A stretch of DNA of 64,000 nt, from NCBI GenBank assembly GCA_900473045.1, contig UCKS01000058.1, positions 1 through 64,000 on the forward strand. The letters run 5' to 3'. The stretch's first letter is position 1; every line of letters starts with the position of its first letter. Under the pieces are notes generated by a model, which saw nothing but the letters and a program-made list of their open reading frames with translations, was not told the DNA's origin and searched no databases. A program made the translations under genes and the position numbers. Of this stretch, positions 42,676 through 51,524 are shown piece after piece. The stretch comes from Hyphomicrobiales bacterium. GTDB taxonomy: Bacteria; Pseudomonadota; Alphaproteobacteria; Rhizobiales; Rhizobiaceae.

Positions 42676-42859
42676 GCTGTTCTCCATTTTTTGGGATTGG
42701 ACGGCGGGTGCGTCAATCCGGCAAGGCGACATCTAGGGTCTTGACATCGGATGGCCGCAGAACTCACACGGATGTGATCGCAAAGTGAGTGGCGGATCGC
42801 GACTTTTGACCAAAAAGTCCTATGTTCCGGTCGCTCCGCACACGCGCAAGGCCGTTCGC

Positions 42860-44272
42860 ATGAATCGCATCGTTCCGATGATCCTCGCCGTCGCTCTGTT
42901 CATGGAGCAGATGGACTCTACCGTCATTGCCACCTCGCTGCCGGCGATCGCCCATGACCTCGGCGTCGGGCCGATCACGCTGAAGCTGGCGCTAACCTCC
43001 TACATGGTGTCGCTGGCGATCTTCATTCCCTTGAGTGGCTGGATGGCCGACCGGTTCGGCGCCAAGCGCATCTTTCGCGCCGCCATTCTCGTCTTCGTCT
43101 TCGGCTCGATCCTTTGCGCCGTCGCCGACAGCGTGTTTGCCTTCGTCGTCTCCCGCTTCCTGCAGGGTATGGGCGGGGCGATGATGACGCCGGTCGCGCG
43201 GCTTGTTCTGGTGCGCTCGACGCAGCGCAGCGAGCTGGTCGGCGCCATGGCGCTGCTGACCATCCCGGCCCTTGTCGGGCCACTTGCCGGCCCGCCGCTC
43301 GGCGGCTTCATCACCACCTATTTCTCCTGGCACTGGATTTTTCTGATCAACGTGCCGGTCGGCATTATCGGCTATATCCTGTCGGGCATCTACCTGCCGG
43401 AGATCAAGAGCGACGCGCCGCCGCCGATCGACATCAAGGGGTTCTTCCTCAGTGCCATCGCCGCATCCGGCACGATGTTCGGACTGTCGGTGATGAGCCT
43501 GCCGGCATTGCCGCCACAGATCGGTGCGGCCGCCGTCGTCATCGGCATCATCTGCGGTTTTCTCTATGTCCGCCATGCGCGGCGCCACCCCGCCCCGCTG
43601 CTTGACCTCAACCTGTTCAAGGACAGCGCGTTCCGTGCCGCTGCGATCGGTGGCACGCTGTTTCGCATCTCGATCGGCGCGGTGCCCTTCCTGATGCCGC
43701 TGATGCTGCAGGTCGGCTTTGGTTTGACCCCGTTCCAGTCCGGCATGATCACCTTCGTCGGCGCCGTCGGCGCGCTGACGACAAAGTTCTTTGCCAAGCG
43801 TGTGCTGATCTTCGCCGGCTTCCGCACCACGCTAATCTTTGCCTGCATCGCCGGTACCGCGCTCACCTTCGTCAACGGCCTGTTTACCCCGGCAACCCCC
43901 TATGCCGTGATAATGTTCATCCTGCTTTTGGCAGGCTTTGCCCGCTCGTTCTTCTTCACCAGCGTCAATGCGCTGGCGTTCGCCGATATCCCAGATTCGA
44001 TGGCGAGCAAGGCGACATCGATGACTGCCGTTTTGCAGCAGATGAGCCTGGCGCTCGGTGTTGCCGTTGCCGGCGCCATCCTGGAGATCGAAACGACGCT
44101 GACGGGATCGAAACTGGAGCTGGGGGATTTCCAGCTCGCCTTCATGCTGATCTCGGCGATCACCCTGTCTGCGGTCATCCCGCTGATCGGCATGTCGAAG
44201 ACGGCGGGCTCGTCCGTATCCGGCCACCGGATGCGGACCGATCCGGAGACAGAGACGATCAGCGTCAAGTAA
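42860..44272 (+). CDS. MFS efflux transporter, DHA2 family
   Basis: 470 residues with 12-14 membrane helices. Helix 1 contains FMEQMDSTVIATSLPAIA, the DHA2 motif D1; the loop after helix 2 has GWMADRFGAKRIF (motif A) and helix 5 has GPLAGPPLGGFI (motif C of antiporters). It should pump drugs or metabolites out with a proton gradient. I take the ATG at 42860 as it leaves a short N-terminus before helix 1; a GTG at 42785 would add 25 residues without a ribosome site. Related EmrB-like pumps normally pair with an EmrA protein, absent here. Confidence 0.9.
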   Translation: MNRIVPMILAVALFMEQMDSTVIATSLPAIAHDLGVGPITLKLALTSYMVSLAIFIPLSGWMADRFGAKRIFRAAILVFVFGSILCAVADSVFAFVVSRFLQGMGGAMMTPVARLVLVRSTQRSELVGAMALLTIPALVGPLAGPPLGGFITTYFSWHWIFLINVPVGIIGYILSGIYLPEIKSDAPPPIDIKGFFLSAIAASGTMFGLSVMSLPALPPQIGAAAVVIGIICGFLYVRHARRHPAPLLDLNLFKDSAFRAAAIGGTLFRISIGAVPFLMPLMLQVGFGLTPFQSGMITFVGAVGALTTKFFAKRVLIFAGFRTTLIFACIAGTALTFVNGLFTPATPYAVIMFILLLAGFARSFFFTSVNALAFADIPDSMASKATSMTAVLQQMSLALGVAVAGAILEIETTLTGSKLELGDFQLAFMLISAITLSAVIPLIGMSKTAGSSVSGHRMRTDPETETISVK

Positions 44273-44284
44273 GTTGGGGATGGC

Positions 44285-44668
44285 CTATTCCGGACGTTCG
44301 CAGACTGCCGACAGCTTGTTGCCATCGGGATCGCGAACGAAGGCTGCATAAAAATGCGCATGGAAGGGGCGAAGCCCCGGCGCACCTTCGTCGGTGCCGC
44401 CATGGGCAAGCGCTGCCTGATGGAAAGCATCAACCACGGCCCGGCTTTCCGCCTCGAGCGCGACCATCGAACCATTGCCGATCGTGGCAGTCTTACGGTT
44501 GTGCGGCGTGACGACCCAGAGCCGGCAGCGGCTATCGCTCTCGGCACCATAACCGATCTCGACATCATCCTGCTCGCGGCGTTTCAAACCCAGCGGCGCG
44601 AGCGCTGCATCATAAAACAGCTGCGCCCGCTCCAGATCATTGCTGCCGATGGTCACATAGAGGAGCAC
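44285..44668 (-). CDS. VOC-family (glyoxalase/bleomycin-resistance fold) protein
   Basis: 127 residues, one VOC module: MLLYVTIGSNDLERAQLFYD at the N-terminus and HAHFYAAFVRDPDGNKLSAV at the C-terminus, where the histidine and glutamate/aspartate positions could bind a metal. Substrate unknown. It starts 3 bp after the rlmE stop, so it is the last gene of ppx-rlmE-VOC. Confidence 0.9.
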   Translation of the reverse strand: MLLYVTIGSNDLERAQLFYDAALAPLGLKRREQDDVEIGYGAESDSRCRLWVVTPHNRKTATIGNGSMVALEAESRAVVDAFHQAALAHGGTDEGAPGLRPFHAHFYAAFVRDPDGNKLSAVCERPE

Positions 44669-44671
44669 GGC

Positions 44672-45451
44672 TCAATCGGCCTCGACCGTGTCCCGCTCGT
44701 CCACCACTTCGCGCTCGTCAATCTCGGTCTCGCTGTCATAGAGCGAGCGGGCACCGGGCTTGCGGCCCTTGAAGCCCTTGGCGAGCAGGAACATCTCGAC
44801 CGATTCGGCCCGCGAGGCCGCCGGCTTCACATGGATGACCTGCTTGAAGTTCTGCTTCAACAGCGTCAGAAGCTCGCGCTCGGCACCGCCCTGGAAGGTT
44901 TTGGCCAGAAAATGCCCGCCCTCGCCGAGAACGTCGATGGCGAAATAGGCCGCGACTTCGCAGAGATGCATGGTGCGGATATGGTCGGTCTGGCGATGGC
45001 CGGTGGTCGGCGCCGCCATGTCCGAAAGCACCAGATCCGGTGTACCACCCAGCGCCGTCATCAGCTTTTCCGGGGCGGTCGGGTCAAGGAAGTCCAGCTT
45101 CAGGATATGGACGCCGGCCAGCGGATCGAGATCGAGAAAATCGATCGCCACGACCTTCGGATCGCTATCGGTCGAGTTCGTCACCTTGGCGGCGATCTGC
45201 GACCAGCTGCCCGGCGCTGCACCCAGATCGATGATGCGCTTGGCGCCGGTGAGTATCTTGTGCTTCTCGTCGATCTCCAAAAGCTTGAACGCCGCGCGGG
45301 CGCGATAGCCTTCGAGCTGGGCGCGCTGCACATAGGGATCGTTGATATGCCGCTCGATCCAGCGCCGCGACGACGCCTTCAGCTTGCCCTTCTTGACCTT
45401 CTGGCCAAGCTTGCGCCCGGTGCGGTTTCCGCCGATCGGGGGTTTTGTCAT
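44672..45451 (-). CDS. rlmE: 23S rRNA (uridine-2552-2'-O)-methyltransferase
   Basis: 259 residues, about 50 longer than E. coli RlmE/FtsJ. The SAM site is [12 protein letters not shown] near residue 74. The catalytic Lys-Asp-Lys-Glu set is visible as Lys in RAAFKLLEI, Asp in LVLSDMAAP and Lys in [10 protein letters not shown]-terminus is basic ([20 protein letters not shown]) and probably binds RNA; the C-terminal tail is acidic ([19 protein letters not shown]). It overlaps the ppx stop by 4 bp (ATGA). It methylates U2552 during late 50S assembly. Confidence 0.95.
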   Translation of the reverse strand: MTKPPIGGNRTGRKLGQKVKKGKLKASSRRWIERHINDPYVQRAQLEGYRARAAFKLLEIDEKHKILTGAKRIIDLGAAPGSWSQIAAKVTNSTDSDPKVVAIDFLDLDPLAGVHILKLDFLDPTAPEKLMTALGGTPDLVLSDMAAPTTGHRQTDHIRTMHLCEVAAYFAIDVLGEGGHFLAKTFQGGAERELLTLLKQNFKQVIHVKPAASRAESVEMFLLAKGFKGRKPGARSLYDSETEIDEREVVDERDTVEAD

Positions 45452-47052
45452 TGTGAGTTTCCTTCGTGGGAACCGTACTGCATGCCGCGCGGATGGCGGC
45501 GGGCGCGGCCGCGCCGCCAGACACCATCATCGGCCATCATATCGGTCAAAAGCCCCTCGCGCAGGCCGCGATCGGCAACGCGCATGCGCTCCGATGGCCA
45601 GCGGCGGCGAATGGCTTCAAGAATGGCGCATCCGGCCAGAACCAGATCGGCCCGGTCCGGCCCGATGCAGGGATTGGCGGCGCGAGCGGTGAAATCCCAG
45701 GACAGAAGCCGCGCCTGCATCGCCGAGACCTCATCGTCCGACAGCCAGAGACCGTCGACCTTGCGGCGGTCGTAGCGCGGCAGATCGAGATGCACGCCGG
45801 CCAGCGTCGTGACCGTGCCGGAGGTGCCGATCAAGTGAAAGCCGTTCTCGTCGCCGGGATTGTCGAGCGTGTGGATGGCCGGGCAATCGAAATTGGACAG
45901 CATGCCCTGAACCTCGACCACCATCGCCTCGAAGCTTTCCGGCGAGACGTCCTGGCCGCCATGCCGCTCCGACAACGTCACCACGCCGACCGGCAGCGAC
46001 GTCCAGTGGGTGATGTGATTGGCCAGCCGGCTCGACCGGTTCTCGCCAATCTTGATAACGGCGATTTCCGAGGAGCCGCCGCCGATATCGAACAGAACAA
46101 CTGATTTGGTTTCGCGCCCGACCAGCGACGAGCAGCCGGACACGGCAAGCCGTGCCTCGGTCTCGCGGTTGATGATCTCAAGCTCCAGACCGGTTTCGGC
46201 CAGAACACGCTCGAGGAAAGCCTCGCCGTTTTCGGCGGCACGCGCAGCCTCGGTGGCGATCAGCCGGGTCTTGCGGATCTCGCGGGTCTTCAGCTTGGCA
46301 GCGCAGATTTTCAGGGCCTCGATCGACCGGTCCATCGCATCCTGCGACAGGCGGCCAGACGCACCCAGTCCCTCGCCGAGCCTGACGATGCGCGAAAAGG
46401 CATCGACGACACGAAACTGGCCGGGGCGGGTCGGCTGCGCGATCAAAAGGCGGCAATTGTTGGTGCCGAGATCGAGCGCCGCATAAAGCGGCGAGCCCGA
46501 ATCAGAACCATAGGAAAACGCCTGTCCGTTACCACGCCGCTCGTGACCATTGGCGCCGGACGACGGACGCTCTTCGGTCCGCGCGCTGGAAGCTGAAGGC
46601 TGCGACGTCGGCTGTTTTGCGGCATCACTGACGGGCCGCGGCTTTTCGGTGACCGCAAGTGGGCGGCCCTGCAGGCTGCGGCGCTGCCTGCTCTTCTTGC
46701 TGCGTTTGCGGCTGGACGTGTCTGCGACTGGGACCGCGACAGCCTTTGGACCAGCGGCCTCGGCGACTGCACCGGAGGCAACGGATGGCTGTGCCTGGCC
46801 GGATTTCGAACGGCGCCTACGCTTGCGTTTGCGCACCGGTTCTCCGATGGCATCTGTCACTTCGGGACGCCGTGTTTCTCCGTTACCAACGGAGGAACTG
46901 GCATTCGCAGAGGCTGCGCGGGACGGTTTTCCCCGCCTACGCTTGCCGTTGCCGGAACGAGGTACTGACTGCCCATCGTTGCGGTCTGCTGCCGACGCCC
47001 CGGAAACGGACGGCTGTTCGCCGTTGTCGGGGTCTCTCACGTGTCTGTCCAT
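45448..47052 (-). CDS. ppx: Exopolyphosphatase/pppGpp phosphohydrolase family, with basic N-terminal extension
   Basis: 534 residues. The Ppx/GppA domain starts near 189 with [16 protein letters not shown] (phosphate 1 loop) and has [12 protein letters not shown] near 322 (phosphate 2 loop) and [11 protein letters not shown] near 415. It removes terminal phosphate from polyphosphate or pppGpp; which one is not clear from sequence. Residues 1-188 are low-complexity and probably disordered, with Lys/Arg clusters at 37-44, 73-83 and 115-126. That extension is absent from the classic family. First gene of ppx-rlmE-VOC. Confidence 0.9.
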   Translation of the reverse strand: MDRHVRDPDNGEQPSVSGASAADRNDGQSVPRSGNGKRRRGKPSRAASANASSSVGNGETRRPEVTDAIGEPVRKRKRRRRSKSGQAQPSVASGAVAEAAGPKAVAVPVADTSSRKRSKKSRQRRSLQGRPLAVTEKPRPVSDAAKQPTSQPSASSARTEERPSSGANGHERRGNGQAFSYGSDSGSPLYAALDLGTNNCRLLIAQPTRPGQFRVVDAFSRIVRLGEGLGASGRLSQDAMDRSIEALKICAAKLKTREIRKTRLIATEAARAAENGEAFLERVLAETGLELEIINRETEARLAVSGCSSLVGRETKSVVLFDIGGGSSEIAVIKIGENRSSRLANHITHWTSLPVGVVTLSERHGGQDVSPESFEAMVVEVQGMLSNFDCPAIHTLDNPGDENGFHLIGTSGTVTTLAGVHLDLPRYDRRKVDGLWLSDDEVSAMQARLLSWDFTARAANPCIGPDRADLVLAGCAILEAIRRRWPSERMRVADRGLREGLLTDMMADDGVWRRGRARRHPRGMQYGSHEGNSQ

Positions 47053-47235
47053 TGCGCCGCGCGGAACGATAGCCGCTCAAGGCGCTCTCTTGATTTTCGT
47101 TGGGTGGACTTTACCAGTGCCGTCCCAATTCGCCAAATTCTTTTTGCACACCGTGCAGTGTCGGCCCGGCGCGCACCTTTACCGGCCGCCTCCACGAGTT
47201 TTTGCCGGGGCTTGCGGATTTTTTACCAAAATCTA

Positions 47236-47263
47236 TTGCATCCCCCGATCTTTTGTTTATAAG
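47236..47263 (+). promoter_or_regulatory. Possible promoter of the tRNA-Gln gene
   Basis: TTGCAT and TATAAG are spaced by 16 bp, ending about 42 bp before the tRNA. A plausible housekeeping sigma-70 site. Confidence 0.4.
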
Positions 47264-47304
47264 CCCGCCTCACCGGCTGGGCACAAACATCGCCCACGCA
47301 GTAT

Positions 47305-47378
47305 TGGGGAATAGGTTAACGGTAGACCCACGGACTCTGACTCCGTTAGTCCTGGTTCGAATCCAGGTTCCCCAGCCA
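47305..47378 (+). tRNA. tRNA-Gln (anticodon CTG)
   Basis: Cloverleaf folded by eye: acceptor stem TGGGGAA / TTCCCCA, D arm with GGTTAACGGTAGA, anticodon stem ACGGA / TCCGT around the loop CTCTGAC (anticodon CTG), T arm CCTGG-TTCGAAT-CCAGG, discriminator G and encoded CCA. 74 nt. It decodes CAG. Confidence 0.96.
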
Positions 47379-47788
47379 AACCTTTCGGTCATGCTATTGT
47401 TGAACTGCAGCCCGGCGCCACCATTCGCGTGTGGATCGCTTTTGCGCGCCCTCGGCGCACCATCCCCTTTATAAAAATCGGGGTTTCATTTTCCGGAAAA
47501 ATCTGCGAAAGGCCTGTCGTCCGCAAGGACAGGGCGCGGCTGCTATTAGATTTAGAATAGGGCCGGGCGGGTAGATTGACGTCTCTCTCGCTGCCGCGAA
47601 ACGCCGTGGCCGTCCCTTTTATTGGCTCATGCCAATCCTATGACGACGGCAACCCGTTGAATATCCGTTATATTTCAAGCCAATTCTCGGCATTTCGGCC
47701 ATGCTTCAGGCTGTCCGTTGATCCGCCCCGCGCAAGCAATAGGCGCTATTTTGGCGTTTTCCTGATTATGCTTCCTGGAATAGCGGAT
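47379..47788. other. Intergenic region, no gene seen
   Basis: 410 bp between the tRNA and the glycosyltransferase gene. A weak CCCC-N12-GGGG hairpin at about 47462-47485 may terminate the tRNA transcript. Open frames here lack ribosome sites. The reading frame of the downstream gene is open to 47576, but I do not think that part is translated. Confidence 0.5.
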
Positions 47789-49711
47789 ATGGACGGACAA
47801 GCAGTAGCGGCGGCGCGGGTCGCCTTTGAACGGGGCGACTATCTGGAAACCCTGACGCTTCTCAGTCCTTTGCTTGGGACAGCCACGGATGCTGCACCGC
47901 TTGTGCTTCTCGGCGGCGCACTGGAAAAGCTCGGACTTCCGGCCGAAGCCGCGCAAGCCTTCGAGCAGGCCGCGTCCCATGCCGGCAGCGATGCCGGCAC
48001 GCTGCTTGGCCGCGCCACGGCGCTGTATGTCGAGGCCGGAGACGATGACCGGGCCCAGTTGATCGGCATCAAACTGCTGGACACGATGCCGGACGATGCC
48101 ACCCTGGCCTATAATCTGGCTCTATCGTTCCGGCGCACCGGCGACACCGCCCTTGCCGATCTCGTCAAACCTACATTGGCAAGCAGCGATGAGGCCGATC
48201 ATCTAAAACTTGCCGGGGACATTCTTGGCGACAGCGAGCGCAATCCATTGACGCTGACGGTGTTTCGCAAGCTTGCGGCGCTGTTTCCCAACGATCCCTA
48301 TACGCAGTTCAAATTCATGTCGGTGGCGCGCGACTTCTGCGATTTCGAGGCGATCGGAAAACTCGAGCAGGCGAATGCCGATCAGCTGGCAAGCGGCGAC
48401 CTCTCCGCGCTTGAAGGGGAAACCGCCTATTCGAACCTGTTGCGGTGCGGCGACGAGCGGCTGAACCGGCTGGCGACAAACAATCCCGGCCTGACATCGA
48501 TCCCCTCCCCGGCCAGCAGCAGACAGAGACGGATGCGGCAGCATCCCTGGGGCGCGCGCATCCGGATCGGTTATCTCTCCAACGATTTCTGGAGCGAGCA
48601 TGCGACGATGCGGCTGCTGCAAAGCGTGCTGGAGGCGCATGACGGCAAGCAGTTTGACGTCACGCTCTATTGCTATACGCCCGAGCATCAGACCGTCGCC
48701 GATAGCGACCGGTCCAAATGGGGCCGGATCGTTTCCCTGCACGGCAAGACCGATGCGCAGGCCGCCGATATCATCCGCCAGCACGATATCGACATCCTCG
48801 TCGACCTCAAGGGCCATACCGGCGGCTCGCGGTCCAACATTCTCAACCAGATGGTCGCGCCCATTCAGGTCGCGTTTCTCGGTTTTCCCGGCAGCGCCGT
48901 CAATGTCGATTGCGATTATGTCATCGGCGACCGGATCGTATTGCCGGCCAGTTCCAGACAGAACTACCACGAGAAATTCTGCCTGCTGCCGGAAAGCTAC
49001 CAGCCCAACGATCCAACCTACCGGGCTCTACCGCCCGCCACCGGCCGGCAGGCGCTCGGCTTGCCGCCGGACCGCTTCGTCTTTGCCGCCTTCAACGCCG
49101 CCCGCAAGATATCGCCGGCAGCGGTTGACTGCTGGGCGGAGATCCTGCGGCGGTCCGAACGTTCGGTTCTTTGGGTGATGATCGACGGTGATCTGGCCCG
49201 CAGCAATTTTCGCGCAGCCTTCACCAAACGCGGGATCGCGGCGGACAGAATCATCTTTGCATCGCCGACCGGTTATGACGGCCATATCGCCCGATTGCAG
49301 GCGGCCGATATCGGGCTCGATACGTTTCCCTATAATGGCCATACGACCACATCGGACAAATTGTGGGCGGGCCTGCCGGTGGTGACGCTGAAGGGAAGCA
49401 ATTTCGCATCGCGCGTGTCCGAAAGCCTGCTGACGGCGCTTGGCCTGCCAAACCTGGTGGCCGCGACACCGGATGCCTTTGTCGAACTGGCGGTCAAACT
49501 GTCGCAAAGTCCGGAGGACGTGACATTGCTGAAGCAGGAGATTTCACAAAACAGGTTCCTGGCACCGCTGTTTGACGCCGAGCGGTTCTGCCGTCACCTG
49601 GAAAGCGGTTATGCCATGATGGTGGAGCGGGCCAAGGCAAAACTGCCGCCCGACCATCTGGAGGTGACTTGTCTGCCGGTTCGCATCGCTCCTTTCTCGA
49701 AGAGAACGTGA
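47789..49711 (+). CDS. O-GlcNAc transferase-like (GT41, SPINDLY family) glycosyltransferase
   Basis: 640 residues. Residues 1 to about 230 are TPR-like helical repeats (ALEKLGLPAEAAQAFEQAAS, LAYNLALSFRRTGDTALADL). The catalytic GT41 domain runs from about 255: RIGYLSNDFWSEHATMRLL, then ILVDLKGHTGGSRSNILNQM, VQVAFLGFPGS-like (IQVAFLGFPGSAVNVDCDYV) and the nucleotide-sugar site GLPVVTLKGSNFASRVSESL. It should transfer a sugar (GlcNAc or fucose) to Ser/Thr of a protein. The TPR part picks the target. No target is visible nearby. I use the ATG at 47789; an ATG at 47768 is possible. Confidence 0.88.
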   Translation: MDGQAVAAARVAFERGDYLETLTLLSPLLGTATDAAPLVLLGGALEKLGLPAEAAQAFEQAASHAGSDAGTLLGRATALYVEAGDDDRAQLIGIKLLDTMPDDATLAYNLALSFRRTGDTALADLVKPTLASSDEADHLKLAGDILGDSERNPLTLTVFRKLAALFPNDPYTQFKFMSVARDFCDFEAIGKLEQANADQLASGDLSALEGETAYSNLLRCGDERLNRLATNNPGLTSIPSPASSRQRRMRQHPWGARIRIGYLSNDFWSEHATMRLLQSVLEAHDGKQFDVTLYCYTPEHQTVADSDRSKWGRIVSLHGKTDAQAADIIRQHDIDILVDLKGHTGGSRSNILNQMVAPIQVAFLGFPGSAVNVDCDYVIGDRIVLPASSRQNYHEKFCLLPESYQPNDPTYRALPPATGRQALGLPPDRFVFAAFNAARKISPAAVDCWAEILRRSERSVLWVMIDGDLARSNFRAAFTKRGIAADRIIFASPTGYDGHIARLQAADIGLDTFPYNGHTTTSDKLWAGLPVVTLKGSNFASRVSESLLTALGLPNLVAATPDAFVELAVKLSQSPEDVTLLKQEISQNRFLAPLFDAERFCRHLESGYAMMVERAKAKLPPDHLEVTCLPVRIAPFSKRT

Positions 49712-49913
49712 CGTCATCCGTTTGACTGCGAGTTTCGCCAGCATTTTGTGCATAACGGCTGGATTGCCGGTACAGCCATAGGGCAATCAGTGCTACAGAT
49801 CGCGGCCATATCACCCAAGCGGGGGCGTGCCCGCCGCAATCATCTATCGCCGCGCAGTCCATCGAAACGGCCCTGACCGGCCGTGTCGGCGTCAATTCTT
49901 GAAAGGGCCATCC

Positions 49914-50147
49914 ATGGCCGAGAAATTCATCGTCATCCCGTATCGCAAGGTCCGGGGCGGAGTGGGGCCGGGAGAGATGCGCCAGGCATCCAATGCTGCG
50001 AGCGCCGAAAAGATTGCCGCAGCCATGGCCGACCGGTTTATCGGTGTGGCGGCCTATGCCGTCGAGGTCGATGAAGAAAGCGGCGACATGACCAGCCCGC
50101 GCCTGCTGGTGCAATTTGGCGAGATCGCCGAACTGCCGTCGAGCTGA
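49914..50147 (+). CDS. Small conserved-looking hypothetical protein
   Basis: 77 residues, not recognised. MAEKFIVIPYRKVRGGVGPG, then a helical part (ASAEKIAAAMADRFIGVAAY) and a beta hairpin (AVEVDEESGDM, RLLVQFGEI). Looks like a small alpha/beta protein, no signal or membrane segment. GAAAGGG 7-13 bases before the ATG supports the start. Confidence 0.72.
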   Translation: MAEKFIVIPYRKVRGGVGPGEMRQASNAASAEKIAAAMADRFIGVAAYAVEVDEESGDMTSPRLLVQFGEIAELPSS

Positions 50148-50236
50148 TCCCGCACCCGTTGCAGCGTATTTCGGAGCAGAAAAGGACATTTCTTCCGGCG
50201 ATTTGGCGGCCTTGCCACCTTTGCCGGTCTTTTTGA

Positions 50237-50261
50237 GGAACATTCGCCCCGCAGCGACGTT
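50237..50261 (+). promoter_or_regulatory. EcfG-type general stress promoter
   Basis: GGAAC-N16-CGTT, an exact match to the alphaproteobacterial EcfG/RpoE2 consensus. The expected RNA start is about 58 bases before the ATG of the Thr-rich membrane protein at 50326. Confidence 0.8.
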
Positions 50262-50325
50262 TACCGGGCAGTTGCCGTCAACGTTTGCTGGCACAGGCAC
50301 CATTTCTCGAAAGGATATGTCCGCC

Positions 50326-50805
50326 ATGAATCAACGTTTTGATCCCACTGAAAACCGCAACGTGAATCCTGCAGCATGGCCAGCCGAACAGGCAGGCCCG
50401 CGTATCGATCCGGTGACAGGCGCTCCGGTGAACGATCCGTTGGCCAATCAGCGGCGGCCGGAAGAAGTCGAAACCCGCTCGGCACGCTCGAAATGGCCGG
50501 TGCTGATCATCCTGCTTGCAGGTCTGGTTCTGGCGCTTCTCGTCTGGCTGCCGGCAGAACTGTCGACCGACCAGACCAACGGCACGGCAACCCAGCCGAC
50601 GCCGACAGAACAGACGACAACGCCGCCGGCCAACACCGTGACGCCGCCCGCTGATAACAGCGCAACGCCCGGCACGGCCACTCCGGACACCAACGTGACG
50701 CCGAATACAACGACCACACCGAACGCCACGCCGATGACCCCGGAAACGCCGGCTACCGGCACCGATACGCAGGCACCGGCTACCGGTACTGCCCCGCAGA
50801 ACTAA
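50326..50805 (+). CDS. Single-helix membrane protein with Thr/Pro-rich tail
   Basis: 159 residues, function unknown. Residues 1-48 are polar and cytoplasmic (MNQRFDPTENRNVNPAAWPA). One membrane helix follows at about 52-70 (WPVLIILLAGLVLALLVWLP). The last 85 residues are almost entirely Thr, Pro, Ala and Asn (TPTEQTTTPPANTVTPPADN is a sample) and must be disordered in the periplasm. I use the ATG at 50326, 11 bases after AAAGGA. An EcfG-type promoter and a terminator frame the gene, so it is a single-gene stress transcript. Confidence 0.78.
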   Translation: MNQRFDPTENRNVNPAAWPAEQAGPRIDPVTGAPVNDPLANQRRPEEVETRSARSKWPVLIILLAGLVLALLVWLPAELSTDQTNGTATQPTPTEQTTTPPANTVTPPADNSATPGTATPDTNVTPNTTTTPNATPMTPETPATGTDTQAPATGTAPQN

Positions 50806-50828
50806 CTGCGATCGACGTTTGATACAGA

Positions 50829-50862
50829 TGGCGGAACTGCTTTGGCGGTTCCGCCATTTTTT
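50829..50862 (+). terminator. Rho-independent terminator
   Basis: TGGCGGAAC pairs perfectly with GTTCCGCCA around a 10-base loop, followed by six T residues. It ends the transcript of 50326-50805. Confidence 0.92.
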
Positions 50863-50961
50863 ATGCGCGACACCGGAAAATTCCGGAACGGCATTTTGCA
50901 AATGAACCAAATGTCGCGCCGTCCGTTTCTCCCTCGATGCCATCAGAATGAGGACATGGCG

Positions 50962-51456
50962 ATGACCGGCAAGACACCGAAAACCACAGGGCGCGAGGAT
51001 GACTACCGCGACTACGAGGAACGCGATCTCACCGAAGGCTGGCCCTATGCGGACGCTACCCCCGCAACAGAGACCAAGGTCGGCAATGGCTCCTATGGAG
51101 AAGGAGCGGAGAATTTCGATGAGGCGGGAAACCCCGGTTTCCAGCGCAGCAACGATACCGCAATCGAAAGTGAAAATGGCCCCGACCTTTTTGGCGACGA
51201 TACCGAGGCGGATGTCGATGACGATGCGCTGGAAGAGCTGATTGCCAACAGGCTTGAGGACAGCAATATTGACGCTTCGGGTGTCGATATCAAAGCCCGC
51301 CGTGGCGCTGTCCTGCTGAAAGGCTCGGTCGATACCGCACATGAAGCACGCCAGATCGAGGCATTGATCTATGCCGTTCCCGGCGTGATCAGCATCCGCA
51401 ACACCCTCGAGACAATCGGCGCGGACAGCGGTATTCCGGCCGACTGGGACGATTGA
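50962..51456 (+). CDS. BON-domain protein
   Basis: 164 residues. Residues 1-95 are acidic and polar (YRDYEERDLTEGWPYADATP; FGDDTEADVDDDALEE), and a BON domain covers about 90-150 (LIANRLEDSNIDASGVDIKA, then GAVLLKGSVDTAHEARQIEA, VPGVISIRNTLE). BON domains bind membranes or other envelope parts, but there is no signal peptide here. The ATG at 50962 has GAGG 8-12 bases upstream. It comes before the TIGR02587/TIGR02588 pair with a 68-bp gap and probably shares its transcript. Confidence 0.85.
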   Translation: MTGKTPKTTGREDDYRDYEERDLTEGWPYADATPATETKVGNGSYGEGAENFDEAGNPGFQRSNDTAIESENGPDLFGDDTEADVDDDALEELIANRLEDSNIDASGVDIKARRGAVLLKGSVDTAHEARQIEALIYAVPGVISIRNTLETIGADSGIPADWDD

Positions 51457-51524
51457 TCGGCAGACTTTGGCCGCCGCTCAGCAATAGGAGCGGCGGCTTT
51501 TCATGCGAATACGGGAGGGGAAGC

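Noticed and set aside
49494-50327. Minus-strand open frame of 277 codons
   Set aside because: Overlaps the glycosyltransferase end, the gene at 49914 and an EcfG promoter; no recognisable domain, no ribosome site.
50872-50930. GGAAC at about 50882 as an EcfG box for the BON gene
   Set aside because: No CGTT at the right distance; only a CCGGAA/TTCCGG palindrome is present.
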